Source: Plectosphaerella cucumerina
Lineage: Eukaryota; Ascomycota; Sordariomycetes; Glomerellales; Plectosphaerellaceae
Direction of reading: 5' to 3'
Assembly: GCA_020746995.1 (NCBI GenBank)
Contig: JAGPXD010000002.1
Location: 5,890,001-5,954,000 of the forward strand
DNA length: 64,000 nucleotides
The translations under genes were made by a program, and so were the position numbers. Of the stretch, positions 52,844 through 63,956 are shown piece by piece (within the stretch, counting starts at the first letter, position 1; every line of letters starts with the position of its first letter). Below the pieces are notes generated by a model. The model had not been told where the DNA came from and did no database searches. It worked only from the letters and a program-made list of their open reading frames with translations.

Positions 52844-54405
52844 ATGAAGTCCACCACCCGCTCCCTGGCGTCCGTCGCCCTGGCCCTGCTGCCCGCCCTG
52901 GTCAGCGCCGCCAAGTGCAAGCCCTGGGTCGACTCTGAGCTCCTCCAGGGCCTGACCAAGATCGAGGACCTCGTCGCCGGCTCGCAGAAGCTTCAGGACT
53001 TTGCTGATGCCAACGGCAACAACCGCGCCTTCGGTGGTGGCGGTCACAACGCCACTGTCGACTGGCTCGTCGAGACCCTCGAGGCTCTCGACTACTACGA
53101 TGTCGTCAAGCAGCCCTTCACCGAGCTCTTCGCTGCCGCCACTGGCGGTCTGTCCGTCGCCGGCGCCCCCGTCGAAGGCAACATCATGACCTACACCCCT
53201 GGCACCGAGGGCGCCGTCACCGCTCCCCTCGTCAGCGTTGCCAACGTTGGATGCGAGGCTGCCGACTACCCGGCCACCGTCTCCGGCAACATCGCCTTCG
53301 TCTCGCGTGGCACCTGTGCCTTCTCGGTCAAGGCTACCCAGGCCAAGGCCGCCGGCGCTCTCGGTGTTGTTGTTTACAACAACGCTCCCGGCCCCCTCAG
53401 CGGCACCCTGGGCGAGCCCTTCGGCGCCTACGCTCCCGCCATTGGCATCAGCCAAGAGGCCGGCGCTGCCATCGCCGCCCAGCTTGCTGCTGGTGAGGTT
53501 TCCGCTACCCTCGACATCAACGCCGTTGTCGAGGAGCGCGTCTCCTACAACGTCATTGCCGAGACCAAGGAGGGTGACCACGACAACGTGCTTGTCCTCG
53601 GCGGCCACTCGGACTCCGTTTTCGCTGGCCCCGGTATCAAGTGAGTTCCAAGCCCCTTGTTCGATACATGCAGGCAGCTTGCTAACCTCCCCTCAGCGAC
53701 GACGGCTCCGGCATTGTCGGTGTTCTCAACGTCGCCACCAACCTGGCCAAGTTCCGCGTCCACAACGCCGTCCGCTTCGCCTTCTGGAGCGCCGAGGAGT
53801 TCGGCCTGCTCGGCTCCTACTTCTACATCAACTCGGTCAACGGCTCTGACACGGAGCTGTCCAAGATCCGCGCCTACTTGAACTTTGACATGATTGCCAG
53901 CCCTAACTACATGTACGGCATCTACGACGGCGACGGTTCCGACTTTGGCCTTACTGGCCCTGCCGGCTCCGACGTCATCGAGCGTGACTTTGAGGAGTTC
54001 TACGAGGAGAAGGGCCTGAACCACGTAGCCACCGAGTTCAGCGGCCGCTCCGACTACGCCGCCTTCATCGAGAACGGCATCCCCTCGGGCGGCATCTTCA
54101 CCGGCGCCGAGGGTCTCAAGACCGAGGCTGAGGCTGCCCTCTTCGGAGGTGAGGCCGGCGTCGCCTACGACATCAACTACCACCGCCGCGGCGATGACAT
54201 CAACAACCTCGACCTCGACGCCTACCTCGTCAACACCCAGAGCATCGCCTACACCGTTGCCAAGTACGCCCTGAGCTTCGACTCGCTCGCCCCCGTCGAC
54301 CTCTCCAAGAGGCGCTGGGCCGGCGACCGCGCCAAGTTCACCAAGCGCGCCTCCGAGGATGCCCACTCCCACGCCGGCCCCTGCGGTGGTGGTGTCCGCA
54401 AGTAA
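52844..54405 (+). CDS. lap2: M28 aminopeptidase with PA domain (Lap2/aminopeptidase Y type)
   Basis: Exons 52844-53640 and 53697-54405 (56-nt intron, GTGAGT..TCAG) give 501 residues. The signal peptide is residues 1-22 (LALLPALVSA). A protease-associated domain spans about 125-225 (VSGNIAFVSRGTCAFSVKATQ, AAGALGVVVYNN). The M28 catalytic domain shows zinc and catalytic residues in order: LGGHSDSVFAGPGINDDGSG, WSAEEFGLLGS, LNFDMIASP, GRSDYAAF and YDINYHRRGDD. It removes N-terminal residues such as Leu from peptides. Relatives are either secreted or vacuolar (yeast aminopeptidase Y); the signal peptide fits both. N-glycosylation sequons are present (HNAT, NGSD). The C-terminal 30 residues are basic/His-rich and not part of the fold. 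Strong codon bias suggests high expression. Confidence 0.95.
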
Positions 54406-56366
54406 GCGGTTCCCATCTGCTAAAGCTGTCGTTGTAGTTGTTGCCCCGAAGTTGGGGATGTGAAAAAATGTGAAATAGAAATGAGAGACGAGATATGACG
54501 ACGGGGGCATTGGGCAGGGGTCCTGTATATATAGTCGACCGACGTAATATCGACACTGTCAGCCCGCTATCTCTTCTCATGTGTGATGTGACGTTCGACG
54601 TGACCACCTTCCTGACATGGTCCAGACTTTCTGTCGACAGCGCAACTTGCAGATGCCAAGATCGCAGTACCTGAGCACGTCACCTCATGCGCCCCAAGAA
54701 GGTGATGGCTCGACGGCATGCCGATGGATACAGTCGGCTGCAGCCGGTCTTGGTAGGCTTTATGCTCTGGGGATGATACTGAGCTGGCATAGACAGACCG
54801 GTCTGGACCACTTCACTCTCATGCATGAAGCTGAGATGGTGGTGGACGAATCTGCGGCATGAAGTCTCACGATGCTATGAAGCCTAGACCATCCCCTTCA
54901 GCCCGCCCGGATACATACCAACGTAGCCGCCCGGCCTGGCCTCGCCTATGCACGACGCAGCCATTCTTCATGCGAGGCTATCGCCATTCCCAACCCCCAG
55001 CCATCACCGGCGCGTCGCGGCCTGACGATGGCGCTTGCACGGCATGCCCTCGTCGAGGCGTCGTTCTAGGCTCACCGGGACCTCAACACCAAGCGGCAGA
55101 CGCCTCCGGCGCGACGCATCGGGAAGGTCAGAGGCATCGGCAGCCGGGGAAGCCATCGCGAGCTGAGGAGACGCGATGGCGAGCGAGTCTCTCACCGCTG
55201 GGCAACTCCTGTGATGGGCAGGTTGCCCCGTCCCCAGCTACGAGTCAGAGAGCAACTTGTCCGACGTGAGTCGCACTCGGGTGCAAAAGCAAGGCAGATC
55301 ACCCTACCCACGCAGGTACGGCAAGACGGGGAGACAAAGAGTGAGGGATTATACTGGACCACGACAAAAGACCCCTTATCTGATGATCCTTCGGCCGGGG
55401 TCGTCCAACTGCCCTCCTCGGCCCGCCCCGACAGCGTGGGGTCGCATCTGGCCCTGCCCGGCTCCTGATCTCATCATCCTCGGTAGAGGAGGAACCTTGG
55501 ACGGCAGAGCGTCTTGGCTCGAGATCTGGGTGCGTGATGGGCAGCAGCATGATGGGCAGGCCAGCACAGCGCGCACGCGATAGGGAGCTTCCCTCTTCTC
55601 ACAAGCACCCGCTCTAGCACCATGACGGTTCGGGAAGGTCGGCTGCTAACCTGGCCGCTGAGCTCGCCCAGCCGCAACTCCGCTCCAGGCCTCTCTCTGT
55701 GCCGAAGCTAGCGGCATCCCCTCCCCTCTCATCCCCTGCCGCGCATCAGCTGCTTGGCCTGTCGTACATCTCGCATGCGTGGGGGAGGGGGAGCAGATGC
55801 CGAATCAGGGTCCCAAGCTCCGGGGATGGGCGTCCAATGCTGTCTTGACGACACCCTCGCTCGCCGCCTGTTCGAGTCGTCACAAGCTTGAAGCGCCCGG
55901 CAAGATCTCTCCCCTGCCCTGGACCAGGACACCCTCCCCAAGTCGCGTCTTTAGCTCCGGAGCACGACATCCATCAACAGCTAAACGGCCTGCCTTCCAG
56001 AAGCTTTCCCGCCTCGCTTGACGGACCCCCTTCCTCCTCGAATGAAGCTCATGATGTGCGCTGCCGCCGAACCACCCACCCCCCTCCACAATGCTACCTG
56101 CCCTTTTCCGACGGCGCTCGCGAAAAAAAGGGAGGGGCCCCTCGTCCCGCGAAAGTTTGAATGACAGGACGGATGCCACGCCGACGATCACGCCGGTCGT
56201 GCGACCATGCCCAACGGCCTCACGCTGGTGGCGTCCTTAAAAGGCGGACCTGGAGCCCACCATCCCTCGAACTCAAGACAAGAGAGACCAGGCCTCCCTC
56301 TCCTCCCCTCTTTCTAAACTCACCTTGCCTTCCCCCCCTCCATCCGTCCCCCTCCAGTCAACGAGA
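54406..56366. other. Intergenic region
   Basis: About 2 kb between the M28 and M14 peptidase genes. No repeat or RNA seen. The last 120 bp are a C/T-rich leader with CTTAAAAGG at about 56235 as a TATA-like site for the carboxypeptidase. Open frames here are short and overlap one another. Confidence 0.5.
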
Positions 56367-57891
56367 ATGCAGTTCCGCGCCGCGGCTCTGCTCCTGACGG
56401 CGGCCGCCACGGCCGTCGTCGCCGAGGACCGTGTGTCCTACGACGGCTTCAAGGTCTTCCGCATCGAGGCCCCCGACTACATCGAGGGACTCCACGAGAA
56501 GCTCGAGGCCCTCAACACTGTCGAGCTCACCTGTGGCCACACCGACCACCTCGACATCGCCGTCGCCCCTGAGGACCTCGAGGCCTTTGACCTGCTCAGC
56601 CTCAACGCGACCGTTCTCGCCACCGATCTCGGCGAGGACCTGGCCACCGAGGGCCCAATCGAGGAGTACTTCAGTGCGTCATTACTTTCCCGCTTCATAT
56701 GCAAAGGTCTAGACTAACATCCTCTCCAGCCCCCGAGGTCTCCGCCCTCCAGGCCCGCCAGGCGCTGCCCGCGCTCTCGTGGTTCAACTCGTACCGCCCC
56801 TGGGCCGAGCACCGCACCTTCTGGGACCAGCTCGTCGCCGCCGCCCCCGGCAACTCGCGCATCTTCAACGTCGGCAACTCGTTCCAGGGCCGCCAAATCT
56901 ACGGCTTCCACCTCTGGGGCCCCGCTGGCCAGGGTGCTAGGCCCGCCATCTACTTCCACGGCACTGTTCACGCCCGCGAGTGGATTTCCCCTGCCGTGAG
57001 TGGCCTCTTCTCAAGCTACTTATTTGTCATATCTCTCCTCTGACACTGCAGACAGGTCGTCGAGTACATCGGCCTGCAGCTGGTGAGTGGATGGAACAGC
57101 AACGATGCCACCGTTCGCTCCATCCTGACCAAGTACGACGTGTACATTGTGCCCTTCGTCAACCCCGACGGTGAGTACAGAAAGCGGGAGTCCCCTGTGT
57201 ACCTGTGTTCCCCCGTCCGCTGACGCGTTGCCCCCCAGGCTTCGTCTACACCCAGTCGACCAACCGTCTCTGGCGCAAGAACCGCCAGACTCGCACTGGC
57301 ACCACCTGCGTTGGCACCGACGGCAACCGCAACTGGTCAGTCTCTCTTGACCGCCTCTTCCCCCCTTGAACTTCCCCTGACCCCCCTTCCAGGAACTACC
57401 AATGGAGCCTCCCCGGCGGCGCCTCGACCGACCCCTGCTCCGAGACTTTCAAGGGCCGCGCCGCTGGTGACACGCCCGAGATCGCCGCCCTCCAGACCTT
57501 CACCAACACCCTCCGCACCCGTGGCGTCAAGCTCTTCGTCGACTGGCACAGCTTCGGCCAGTACATCCTCCTGCCCTACGGCTACAACTGCGCCGCTCGT
57601 GCTCCCAACCACGCCCAGCAGATGACCGTCGCCGGCGGCCACGCCAGCCGCGTCGGCGCCGTCTACAACACCCGCTGGACCTACGGCCCCTCGTGCTCCA
57701 CCCTGTACGCCACCACCGGCAGCTCGCCCGACTACATGTCCGGTGCCCTCTCCGCCGAGTACTCGTGGACCATCGAGCTGCGCCCCGGACCCTCGTCGGG
57801 CTCCAGCGGCTTCGTGCTGCCTGCCGGCCAGATCCTGGCCAGCGGTATTGAGCAGTGGGAGGGCCTGAAGTACGTCCTTACCACTGTTTAA
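56367..57891 (+). CDS. M14A metallocarboxypeptidase (secreted carboxypeptidase A-like)
   Basis: Five exons (56367-56673, 56730-56995, 57056-57170, 57239-57335, 57393-57891) give 427 residues. Signal peptide 1-19 (LLLTAAATAVVA). The propeptide is about 20-115, with the ferredoxin-like inhibitory start VSYDGFKVFRIEAP. Catalytic domain: zinc ligands in FHGTVHAREWISP (about 178-190), substrate-binding DGNRNWNYQW, third zinc His in FVDWHSFGQYILLPYGY, TGSSPDYMS with the Tyr-containing loop, and the general base Glu in SWTIELRPGP. The usual ELRDxG context is replaced by ELRPGPSSGSSG, a small insertion near the base. It cleaves C-terminal residues from extracellular peptides after removal of the propeptide. 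The four introns fall at phase-consistent points, and joining them yields the family motifs exactly, so the model is secure. Confidence 0.95.
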
Positions 57892-58706
57892 GGAGTGGTG
57901 ACGGCAGATTTTCTGCGTGACTGGTGTTTTGGTTTGAGGTTGTGTGGGGGTATGGAGTTGAGGGGTGGTGTGGCGTAAGATGTGGAAGCGAAACAGCGTC
58001 TTGTAAATATATAGCTACTATTCCTGACGAATCTAGCTATTTGAGGCTTGCCTTCAAACTTCTTTCGTGAGGAGATACAGACTTGACGTGTTGTTGTAAT
58101 TCCTTTGTCCTGAATCTAGCGATATGCCTGCTGCATCCAATATCTATGTTAGATGACTTAAAAGTATGCCTCTGTAGCCTCGTGTGATGCAAAACTTCTT
58201 GTTTATAGGCAAAAGTGCCATGTCAATAGTCCAATCGGATGTGGTTTAATCATCTTCAAGTCAAGACAGTCTCTACACTTCCACCTGAACGATGGAACAC
58301 CTGGTTCGTTAGACCAGATACCTTGCCCACACCCGGACCCAAGATTGGTCTATTTATAAAAGCAGATATAGTGAATTTGGCCCCTTCCGGGCCTCCGGCC
58401 CCCCGCTCCGTCACCCGGCCGATAGGGCTGCCGAAACTGCTCCACTTCTACGGCCCGCTCCGGCCACTCCCGGCCTGTCGCCCGGCCGTCGCCCGGCCGA
58501 TACAGGGCGTTCACGGTGCTGTGACCCCCGAAAGAGCCCCTTGAGCCCAGCCACTCGGTATGTTTGACGTTATTCACCTGGATCAAGGAAGCCACCCACT
58601 CTTGCAGGGGCCACCTTTGCCCAAATCCCTTCAAGCCCTGAGCCCTCCGAGGCTTTCACCTTTTCCCCAACATCAACACCCATCATCCATCCAGACAACC
58701 ACCAAA
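57892..58706. promoter_or_regulatory. Intergenic region with CCGG-rich array
   Basis: The 3' region of the carboxypeptidase is AT-rich. At 58387-58500 about seven CCGG tetramers occur within some 115 bp, including twin CCCGGCCGATA-G and GCCCGGCCGATA-C units. A TATTTATAAAA lies at about 58350-58362. They could serve the coiled-coil gene starting at 58707. Use as regulator sites is inferred. Confidence 0.4.
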
Positions 58707-59924
58707 ATGTCTGGATCAAGACCCCGCCGCAGCCTCACCTCGACCTTCGAGTCCCACGAGGAGCTCGAGGCCGCCCTCAAGACCGCCGCCTTCCTGCAGG
58801 GCTTCACCTTCCCTGAGGACGCAGAGGTCACCAACGACCTCGTGCGCACCCTCCTCGGAGAGTGCAAGCAGTACTTCGGGTCTGACCAGCCCGAGCGCAT
58901 CTTCAACGACAAGTTCCTGGTCCGCTTCCTCCGCTTCGTCTTCCACGGCGCCGTCGAGACCACCGAGGCCGTCGCGATCAGCAATGCCGAGGGCGAGGAT
59001 CGTCGTCCCGGCACCCTGGGCTTTTACAAGCTCATCGTGGACTGGCTGATCAAGGAGGGCATCCTAGATGATGATATACGCATCATAAGGGAAGACTTCA
59101 TCCCGCCTGGCTTTGACAACATCATCGTGACCCCTGAGGCTCTGGGCGCCGCTCTCGAGTTCTACAGCAAAGCCCGCGCCAACTTCCTCCAGGCCAACAA
59201 TGGCCAGAAGCCTCCCAAGCGTGGTGAACTGCACAGCGCCGCCGACGAGTACGTCCGTCTTCTCCAACACGGAGTTCAAGGTAGGTTCAATGTGGTGCTC
59301 TCATCATGAAATGAAAATTAGATGCTAATGCGTTCTGCAGTTCCCCAGCGCCAGCCAATCCCCCACAGCCCTGCCGCTGCCAACGATGTCGACGATATGG
59401 CCGACCATCCCGCCCTCACCTCAGACGAGGAGATACACGGAGAGGCTGTCGACAACCCCGCCGGTGCCGACGCCCTTCTGGATGAAGAAGAGAAGGACCG
59501 CCAGGCCATCATCGAGGCCATCCTCGAGATCAACGAAGCTGAAGACTTCGATGCCCTTCACGAGATGCAGCAGCGCGAAGCCCGGCGTCGCGAAGCCATC
59601 GCCGAGGAAGCCCTAGCCGCGAACCGCTTGACCCTCCGCATGGCCCAGGACCGGGAGAGAAACGCCGCAATGGCTCGTCTGACCGCCGAGACCAGATTCG
59701 AAGTCAGCCGTTTCCGCGCCAGGAGGCACAGGGATCAGCTCCAGGAGGCCGAGAGAGAGATGAGACACCACGACGAAATGATGATGAGGTACGCACTTGA
59801 GAAGAGCCGTGCCGAGATGGATGTCTCTATTGCCAGCTACAACGTTCAAGCTGCCGAGGAACGTCGGGATCGCCTGCTCCTTGAGAACCAGGGCCAGAAT
59901 CCTGAGGACGACGACCAAGCGTAA
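58707..59924 (+). CDS. Uncharacterised protein with C-terminal coiled coil
   Basis: Exons 58707-59280 and 59341-59924 (60-nt intron, GTAGGT..GCAG) give 385 residues. The first half is a mostly helical globular part (ELEAALKTAAFLQGFTFPED; KFLVRFLRFVFHGAVE; FYKLIVDWLIKEGIL). A disordered acidic linker follows (about 195-225). The last 150 residues are a long charged helix (EEEKDRQAIIEAILEINEAE to EERRDRLLLENQGQ), almost certainly a coiled coil, rich in Arg, Glu and Met. No signal peptide, membrane helix or known motif. It may be a structural or adaptor protein; I cannot assign a function. The codon use matches neighbouring genes, and the single splice is phase-consistent, so the gene is real. 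Confidence 0.78.
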
Positions 59925-60722
59925 GAGGGGGTACACAGCTACGAATAGGCCGTACTACTTGCTGTCTTCAAGTCTCTTGAATGTTGCTTGGACCCGATTC
60001 TTGCTACGTTTGAGAAAGGGATATGGAGGACAGATGGAAGGGTGGTTTCCCGGAAGCGTGCACTGGGAAGAGAGAACAACTGTGGTTGGCTTCCGGTATC
60101 TGGTATGACACAGCATTACTGCATGCAGGTGTTCTTCTTGATACCTGTTTAAGGTACTGAGTAGAGGCCGTCTTTCAATACAGCTGATAGAGAAATCATA
60201 CCAATCAATCAGCCACGATGCGGCGTCTGACTGGCACATGCAGGGTTGGTTATATTCGTACTACGCCTTGATGCTCGGAATCACGAGGGAGTTCCGACTT
60301 CCGCCGTTCCGAGGTCAGCATCACCAGTCTGTGGTATCACGGTCTCAATTACCCGGCACCAGGCTCATTTGACGTCCCGACGCCGTGTCACCGGCAACGA
60401 CTGAAGGCCCGCCTCCGCCGTGTGACGTCTGCCGGCAGTTGATTACAAAGGCCCCTGATCTGGACCGCTCCAAACAGGCCATGCCACGCTTGCGGCACTA
60501 CGACGTAACGGGCTATTTACACCGAGTAGGTAATGAGATCCAGCGATGGCGTTTGTCTCCCCACTCAAGTCCCCGCCAAACGGGAACCCCGCGTTCGGCT
60601 CGGCGGAGTGTATTTGTACGTTCATCATGACCGCATTTCCTTCCCCTCCTGAAGAACCTAGCATCTCACGAAGCATCATCAGCGACGAATCTTTCTTCTA
60701 CAGCACCTAGAACTCCCTCGCC
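59925..60722. other. Intergenic region
   Basis: About 800 bp between the coiled-coil gene and the isochorismatase-like gene. Nothing beyond the expected 3' and promoter sequence is recognised. Confidence 0.5.
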
Positions 60723-61351
60723 ATGGCCTCATTCCGCTCCATCATCGGCGCCCCGCCCTCGACGGCCTCAACGGCCGACAGCGTCCTCGTCATCATCGAT
60801 GCGCAGAATGAATATGCGCAGGGCAAGCTGCGCGTCTCCGGCGTAGAGACGTCGCGCAAGGTCATCGCCGCGCTGCTCGAACGGTACCGCGCCGCCTCAG
60901 CCCCAGTCGTCCACGTCGTGCACGCCACGCCCGCCGGAGCCCCGGTCTTCACCCCGGACACGGAGCTGGCGGCCGAGTTCTCCGAGCTGGCGCCCCGCGA
61001 CGGCGAGCACGTCGTCACCAAGAACTACCCTGGTTCCTTCACCGGCACCGACCTGCAGTCTATCCTCGAGGGGACTGGCCGCAAGAAGATTGTGCTGACG
61101 GGGTACATGGTATGTTTCCTGGGCTGCTGGACGATGAGAGTCAAACTTACTGATTGTCTGCTTAGGCCCACGTCTGTGTCTCGACAACGGCTCGTCAAGG
61201 TGCCGAGAAGGGCTGGGATGTGCTCATCGCCGAGGACGCCGTTGGTGACCGCGACATTCCCGGCGCCGAGGCCGCGGTTCTCGTCAAGGTCGCGCTGGCT
61301 GAGATTGGTGATGCGTTTGGCACCATCATCAAGAGCGCCGACATTGCATGA
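60723..61351 (+). CDS. Isochorismatase-like cysteine hydrolase
   Basis: Exons 60723-61109 and 61166-61351 (56-nt intron, GTATGT..TTAG) give 190 residues, the normal family length. The catalytic triad can be read: Asp26 in [12 protein letters not shown], Lys100 in [11 protein letters not shown], and Cys133 in [19 protein letters not shown]. The cis-peptide region is [12 protein letters not shown]. Members hydrolyse C-N or enol-ether bonds (isochorismate, nicotinamide, carbamoyl compounds); the substrate cannot be inferred. There is no signal peptide, so the protein is cytosolic unless secreted by a non-classical route, as proposed for some plant-pathogen isochorismatases. The closest pattern is the fungal YcaC/cysteine-hydrolase group. 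Confidence 0.92.
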
Positions 61352-63089
61352 GTGTCAAGAGAGAGAAGAGAGGGGGATGGCAATGAAGAAGATGCCTTGG
61401 CAGGCAGTTCTCCTACAATTTACCATCTTGGCCTCACGTGTTGCCATGCCTTGCCCTTGCACCCTTGACAGCTGCCCAGCATCACACCATCAGATAACTC
61501 CTCTCAGAAAGGCAGCTATCCTCAAGACTACGACGCCCCTCTTGCATGCTGGGATCTACCTGCCTCTCTGGGAACCGGAGCGATACTCTGCGGTACGGAT
61601 AAACACTCAACCTGGTGGGCGGCTCCAACTCTAAGCTCTGTTCTCTCCCCGGACTCTTACTGAGTGTTGCCCATGACACGACATGTGCATTGCATGCACC
61701 TCTCGCAACATCAAACTCACTCCCAGCTCCTTGATCTGGCAAGTGCTCCTTATGCACGCACAGCACATCGCATCGGCGATAAGGTGCCCAAGTGGGCGAG
61801 ACACGCCGATCCCTGGCGCCAGCGGCCACAAGCTGGGGAATAGAGGCCAAAGAGCCCCTTGTCGAGTGCTGCATCTGGGCCTTGAAATAGGCGGTTATCC
61901 ACTACCGCACGGGGACTGATCGGCACTTGGTTATGGTGCCAGACCAGCTTCCAGGGACCCGAGTCGCCAAGATGCGTGCCGAGGGAGCCCAATGGGTGCC
62001 CAGATGTTATGCTTTACCCCTCAAACACGACAAATCTCCGTAGTCGACACTTGTTTTTCCGCTCCTCCATCACTCGTCGACTTCTCCCCGCCCCCTGAGC
62101 GACCAGACTCTAGCGAAGGTGGCAAGCTGCTCGGCAACAACAGCTCGATTGGCCATTGATCGTCAAAATCAAATGCGGGGAGACACACCAAGCAGACCTC
62201 AAGTACCGGCGACAGAACCTCTGATAGCTCGTCTGCAGGACGAAAGAGGCCTCGAGGAGCCCAGCTATGCCGCGTCGGGAAGGAGGCTGGCTGCAGCGAT
62301 AAAGGCGCGTTGCGAGTGCAACACACCGGCTGACCGCCAAGATCCCACCCACCCCATTCAGGGGCTTCAGGAGGGCATGTCTGCGCGTGTTGCCCCCTGC
62401 AGTTTGGCCCGCCAATCGCCCTGCGCTTCGCGGATGCTTTCCCGCTCCCGAATCAGTACCGACAGGCAAAGCGGGAGGTCGATCTACAGCCGCTATCTGA
62501 AGACTTCCCGCGGCTTGCTTTGCCGAGGCTTTGGCGGGGTAGGTTGTTGATCCTCCGGTGATGGGCGACGGGAAGGTTAGGGGTTCTCACGGAGCTGGCC
62601 TTGCAGACGTACCTTGTGATAGAGACTACGAATCAACCATGGGCGCTTTGTCAGGTCGAGCTCCTCCGTCGAATCCACGGACTTCTCCCGAAGCCCGACA
62701 TCACCCACGTCTGGCAGACGCACCCATGCGGCTCCCGTCACGTCGGCGGCGCGTCGATGGGCCTCCAGAACCTTGATCCTACCCCGGAGCCCGCTGGCGA
62801 CTCTATGTCCTTCCTATTGCGGTCCACGTCCGGCATCGCCAAGACGCGACGTGGTGTGGTGGCCGCGGAGCATGGTGATGGAGGCGTGGCATCGTCGGAG
62901 GGGTCCGTCGACGATCACATCGCTGCTCGAGGCCAAGAACACACTGAGCCCAAGAAGGCGAGTGCTCTCGCAAGTATAAAAGCCCGGCTATCACGACATC
63001 TTCTCCATGCTGCTACACTCTCTATCCCGAGACATCATCAAGCCTCATTCCTCAAGTCCCTCTCCATCTCCGGTCTAGCCCTCGTCATC
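61352..63089. other. Intergenic region upstream of the deuterolysin gene
   Basis: About 1.7 kb with the third GATAAGGTGCC (61778-61788) and a TATA box at 62975-62981. Frames up to 143 codons on both strands are unsupported. Confidence 0.5.
62975..62981 (+). promoter_or_regulatory. TATA box of the deuterolysin gene
   Basis: TATAAAA lies 115 bp upstream of the ATG at 63090, in a GC-richer context. Confidence 0.6.
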
Positions 63090-63956
63090 ATGAAGTTCAT
63101 CATCGGTGCCTCCCTCCTCGCCTCCCTGGCCAGCGCCGCCTCGGTCGACCTGGCCAAGCGCGAGACGCCCCTCGACCTCACCCTCGAGCTCGTCGGTAAC
63201 ACCGCCGTCCGCGCCAGCGTCACCAACTCTGGCAGCGAGCCCCTGCGCGTGCTCAAGACTGGCTCCATCCTCGACAACCTCGAGGTCGAGAAGAGCGAGG
63301 TCTTCTCTGGCTGTGAGTGTCCACCGTGGTCCCCTAACCTACTCTCATACTAACATGCACAAAGCCGAGAAGGTCGACTTCGACGGTGTCCGTGTCTGGC
63401 TCGATATCGACTCCCTGACCGAGGAGAACTTCCAGACCATCGCCGCAGGCGAGACCGTCGTCGTCGAGTTCGACATTGCCCTCGACCACGATCTCAGCTC
63501 CGGCGGTGAGTTCGACATCTCCTCGGCCGGCGCCCTCTCCTACGCCGAGGCCGACTCGCTCACCCTCGCCGGCTCCGCTGGCTTCCGCTCCAACGTGGTC
63601 CACGCCACCGTTGACGGCGAGGCCGCCGCCAAGGTCCGCCGTGACTACCACGAGGCCCTCGCCCGCCGCGCGGTCGTCCAGAGCGACTGCACCGGAACCC
63701 GCCGCACCCAGACTATTAACGGTCTGTCTAACTGCGCCGCTATGGCCCGCGCCGCCGCTACCGCTGCCTCATCCGGCCCGGCTGCTCGTATGACCGAGTT
63801 CTTCAAGTCGTCCACGGCCGCTACCCGCTCCACCGTCTCCGGCGTCTTTAACCGTATCGCCTCCGAGTGCGGCTCCAGCACCTCGGGCGTGTCCCGCCAG
63901 TTCTGCACCGACGTCTACCCCGGCGGCGCCTGCAGCGGCGGCACCGTTGCCTACAC
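63090..63956 (+). CDS. Deuterolysin (M35 neutral metalloprotease), C-terminus outside window
   Basis: Exons 63090-63312 and 63365-63956 give 271 complete codons plus two bases. A donor GTATGT at 63957 lies just before the window end, so the HEXXH zinc-site exon is not in view. Signal peptide 1-16 (MKFIIGASLLASLASA). The propeptide runs to about 200 and has the usual pattern (LDLTLELVGNTAVRASVTNSG; VRVWLDIDSLTEENF; GGEFDISSAGALSYAE). Kexin-type processing at ALARR/AVVQSDC would release the mature enzyme, which begins with the conserved CTGTRRTQTINGLSNCA. The block SRQFCTDVYPGGACSGGTVAYT matches the deuterolysin core just before the catalytic helix. Reading through the donor would stop at 63996, so I prefer the splice. 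It should be a heat-stable secreted neutral protease. Confidence 0.88.

Noticed and set aside
53545..54510. 321-codon minus-strand frame opposite the M28 aminopeptidase
   Set aside because: Composition bias from the strongly biased coding strand; the plus-strand gene has zinc motifs and a clean splice.
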